From positions 1-5,395 of the forward strand of contig JAEZHZ010000396.1 in NCBI GenBank assembly GCA_023436745.1: a stretch of 5,395 nt of DNA, in the 5' to 3' direction. The stretch comes from Pseudomonadota bacterium (lineage in GTDB: Bacteria; Pseudomonadota; Alphaproteobacteria; Rhizobiales; Devosiaceae). The translations under genes were made by a program, and so were the position numbers. Below are positions 5,156-5,395 of this stretch, in pieces (position 1 is the first letter of the stretch; every line of letters begins with the position of its first letter). The notes beneath the pieces are model-generated. The model made no database searches and had not been told where the DNA came from. It worked only from the letters and a program-made list of their open reading frames with translations.

Positions 5156-5369
5156 GTTTCTCGCGGCAGATCGGTCCAGGTTTCCTCACGGCTCACCTCG
5201 GGCATCCGTGCCGAGGGCAGGGGCCAGAAATAGGGTGATACAGGCGCCTGGCCCGACGGCAACGAAGGGGGTGGCGGCGCGTTCGGGCTAACTGCGATCC
5301 TTCACGCTCGGACTGGCGGGTTATCGAGTCACTGTGTTCCCAGCCGGCAGTATTTTTAGGAGAAGAAGT
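5156..5369 (+). other. Gene-free gap after the kinase with two inverted repeats
   Basis: No gene is supported on either strand here; the minus-strand frame covering part of it is a shadow of the kinase. CCTCGG (5196-5201) pairs with CCGAGG (5211-5216), with two further pairs inside past a bulged G. GGGCCAG (5221-5227) pairs with CTGGCCC (5248-5254) around a 20-base loop. Neither is followed by a T run, so they may mark the kinase 3' end without being standard terminators. No convincing promoter for the gene at 5370 was found. Confidence 0.45.
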
Positions 5370-5395
5370 ATGAGCGCCTTCACGGTGGGATACTT
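5370..5395 (+). CDS. Start of an unidentified gene, cut by window end
   Basis: The ATG at 5370 is preceded by AGGAG (5358-5362) with a seven-base gap, one of the best ribosome binding sites in the window. Only MSAFTVGY plus two bases of a ninth codon (Phe or Leu) are visible. The pattern of a short beta strand ending in VGY would suit a flavodoxin-like or NADPH-dependent FMN reductase N-terminus, but eight residues cannot establish that. Confidence 0.6.

Noticed and set aside
4594..5262. 222-codon minus-strand frame opposite the kinase
   Set aside because: Ser/Arg/Pro-rich shadow of a high-GC gene; all kinase motifs are on the plus strand.

Overview
The window is GC-rich, ordinary-looking chromosomal DNA from an alphaproteobacterium, most likely Sphingomonadales (Sphingomonas/Erythrobacter type). 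This rests on the style of the PBP1A C-terminus, the HU / tRNA-Val / tRNA-Asp cluster, and a soluble GAF histidine kinase of a kind I associate with that group. No insertion sequence, phage gene, CRISPR array or toxin-antitoxin pair was seen.

Layout. Bases 1-707 (+) hold the 3' end of a class A penicillin-binding protein (mrcA/PBP1A), cut by the window edge. Bases 801-2000 (+) hold a full-length TetA-like 12-helix drug/H+ antiporter. Bases 2203-2478 (+) encode the nucleoid protein HU, followed by a strong intrinsic terminator (2498-2533). Two single-gene tRNA units follow: tRNA-Val(UAC) at 2604-2679 and tRNA-Asp(GUC) at 3023-3099. Each has a TTGAC-type promoter about 32 bases before the mature 5' end. 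Between them lies a 343-base gap with small hairpins and a DnaA-box-like pair but no gene. A small heat-shock protein (Hsp20) lies on the minus strand (3236-3697) and converges on tRNA-Asp across a large stem-loop (3175-3220). Hsp20 is divergent from a cytoplasmic GAF-HisKA-HATPase histidine kinase (3935-5155, +). After 214 gene-free bases a further gene starts at 5370 with a good ribosome binding site and runs off the window.

The genes do not form one pathway. mrcA (cell wall), HU and the tRNAs are housekeeping, while the antiporter, Hsp20 and the orphan kinase suggest stress or environment response. The hsp20/kinase divergent region carries three TTGAC motifs and an RpoH-like promoter facing hsp20, so shared regulation there is possible. 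I do not see clear evidence of a new multi-gene system. The best leads are non-coding: the strand-polarised stem-loop at 3175-3220, the palindromes around the tRNA-Asp promoter and the hsp20 leader. Two protein details also stand out: the Glu in place of a key Asp in the TetA homologue, and the Asn in the kinase G1 box.
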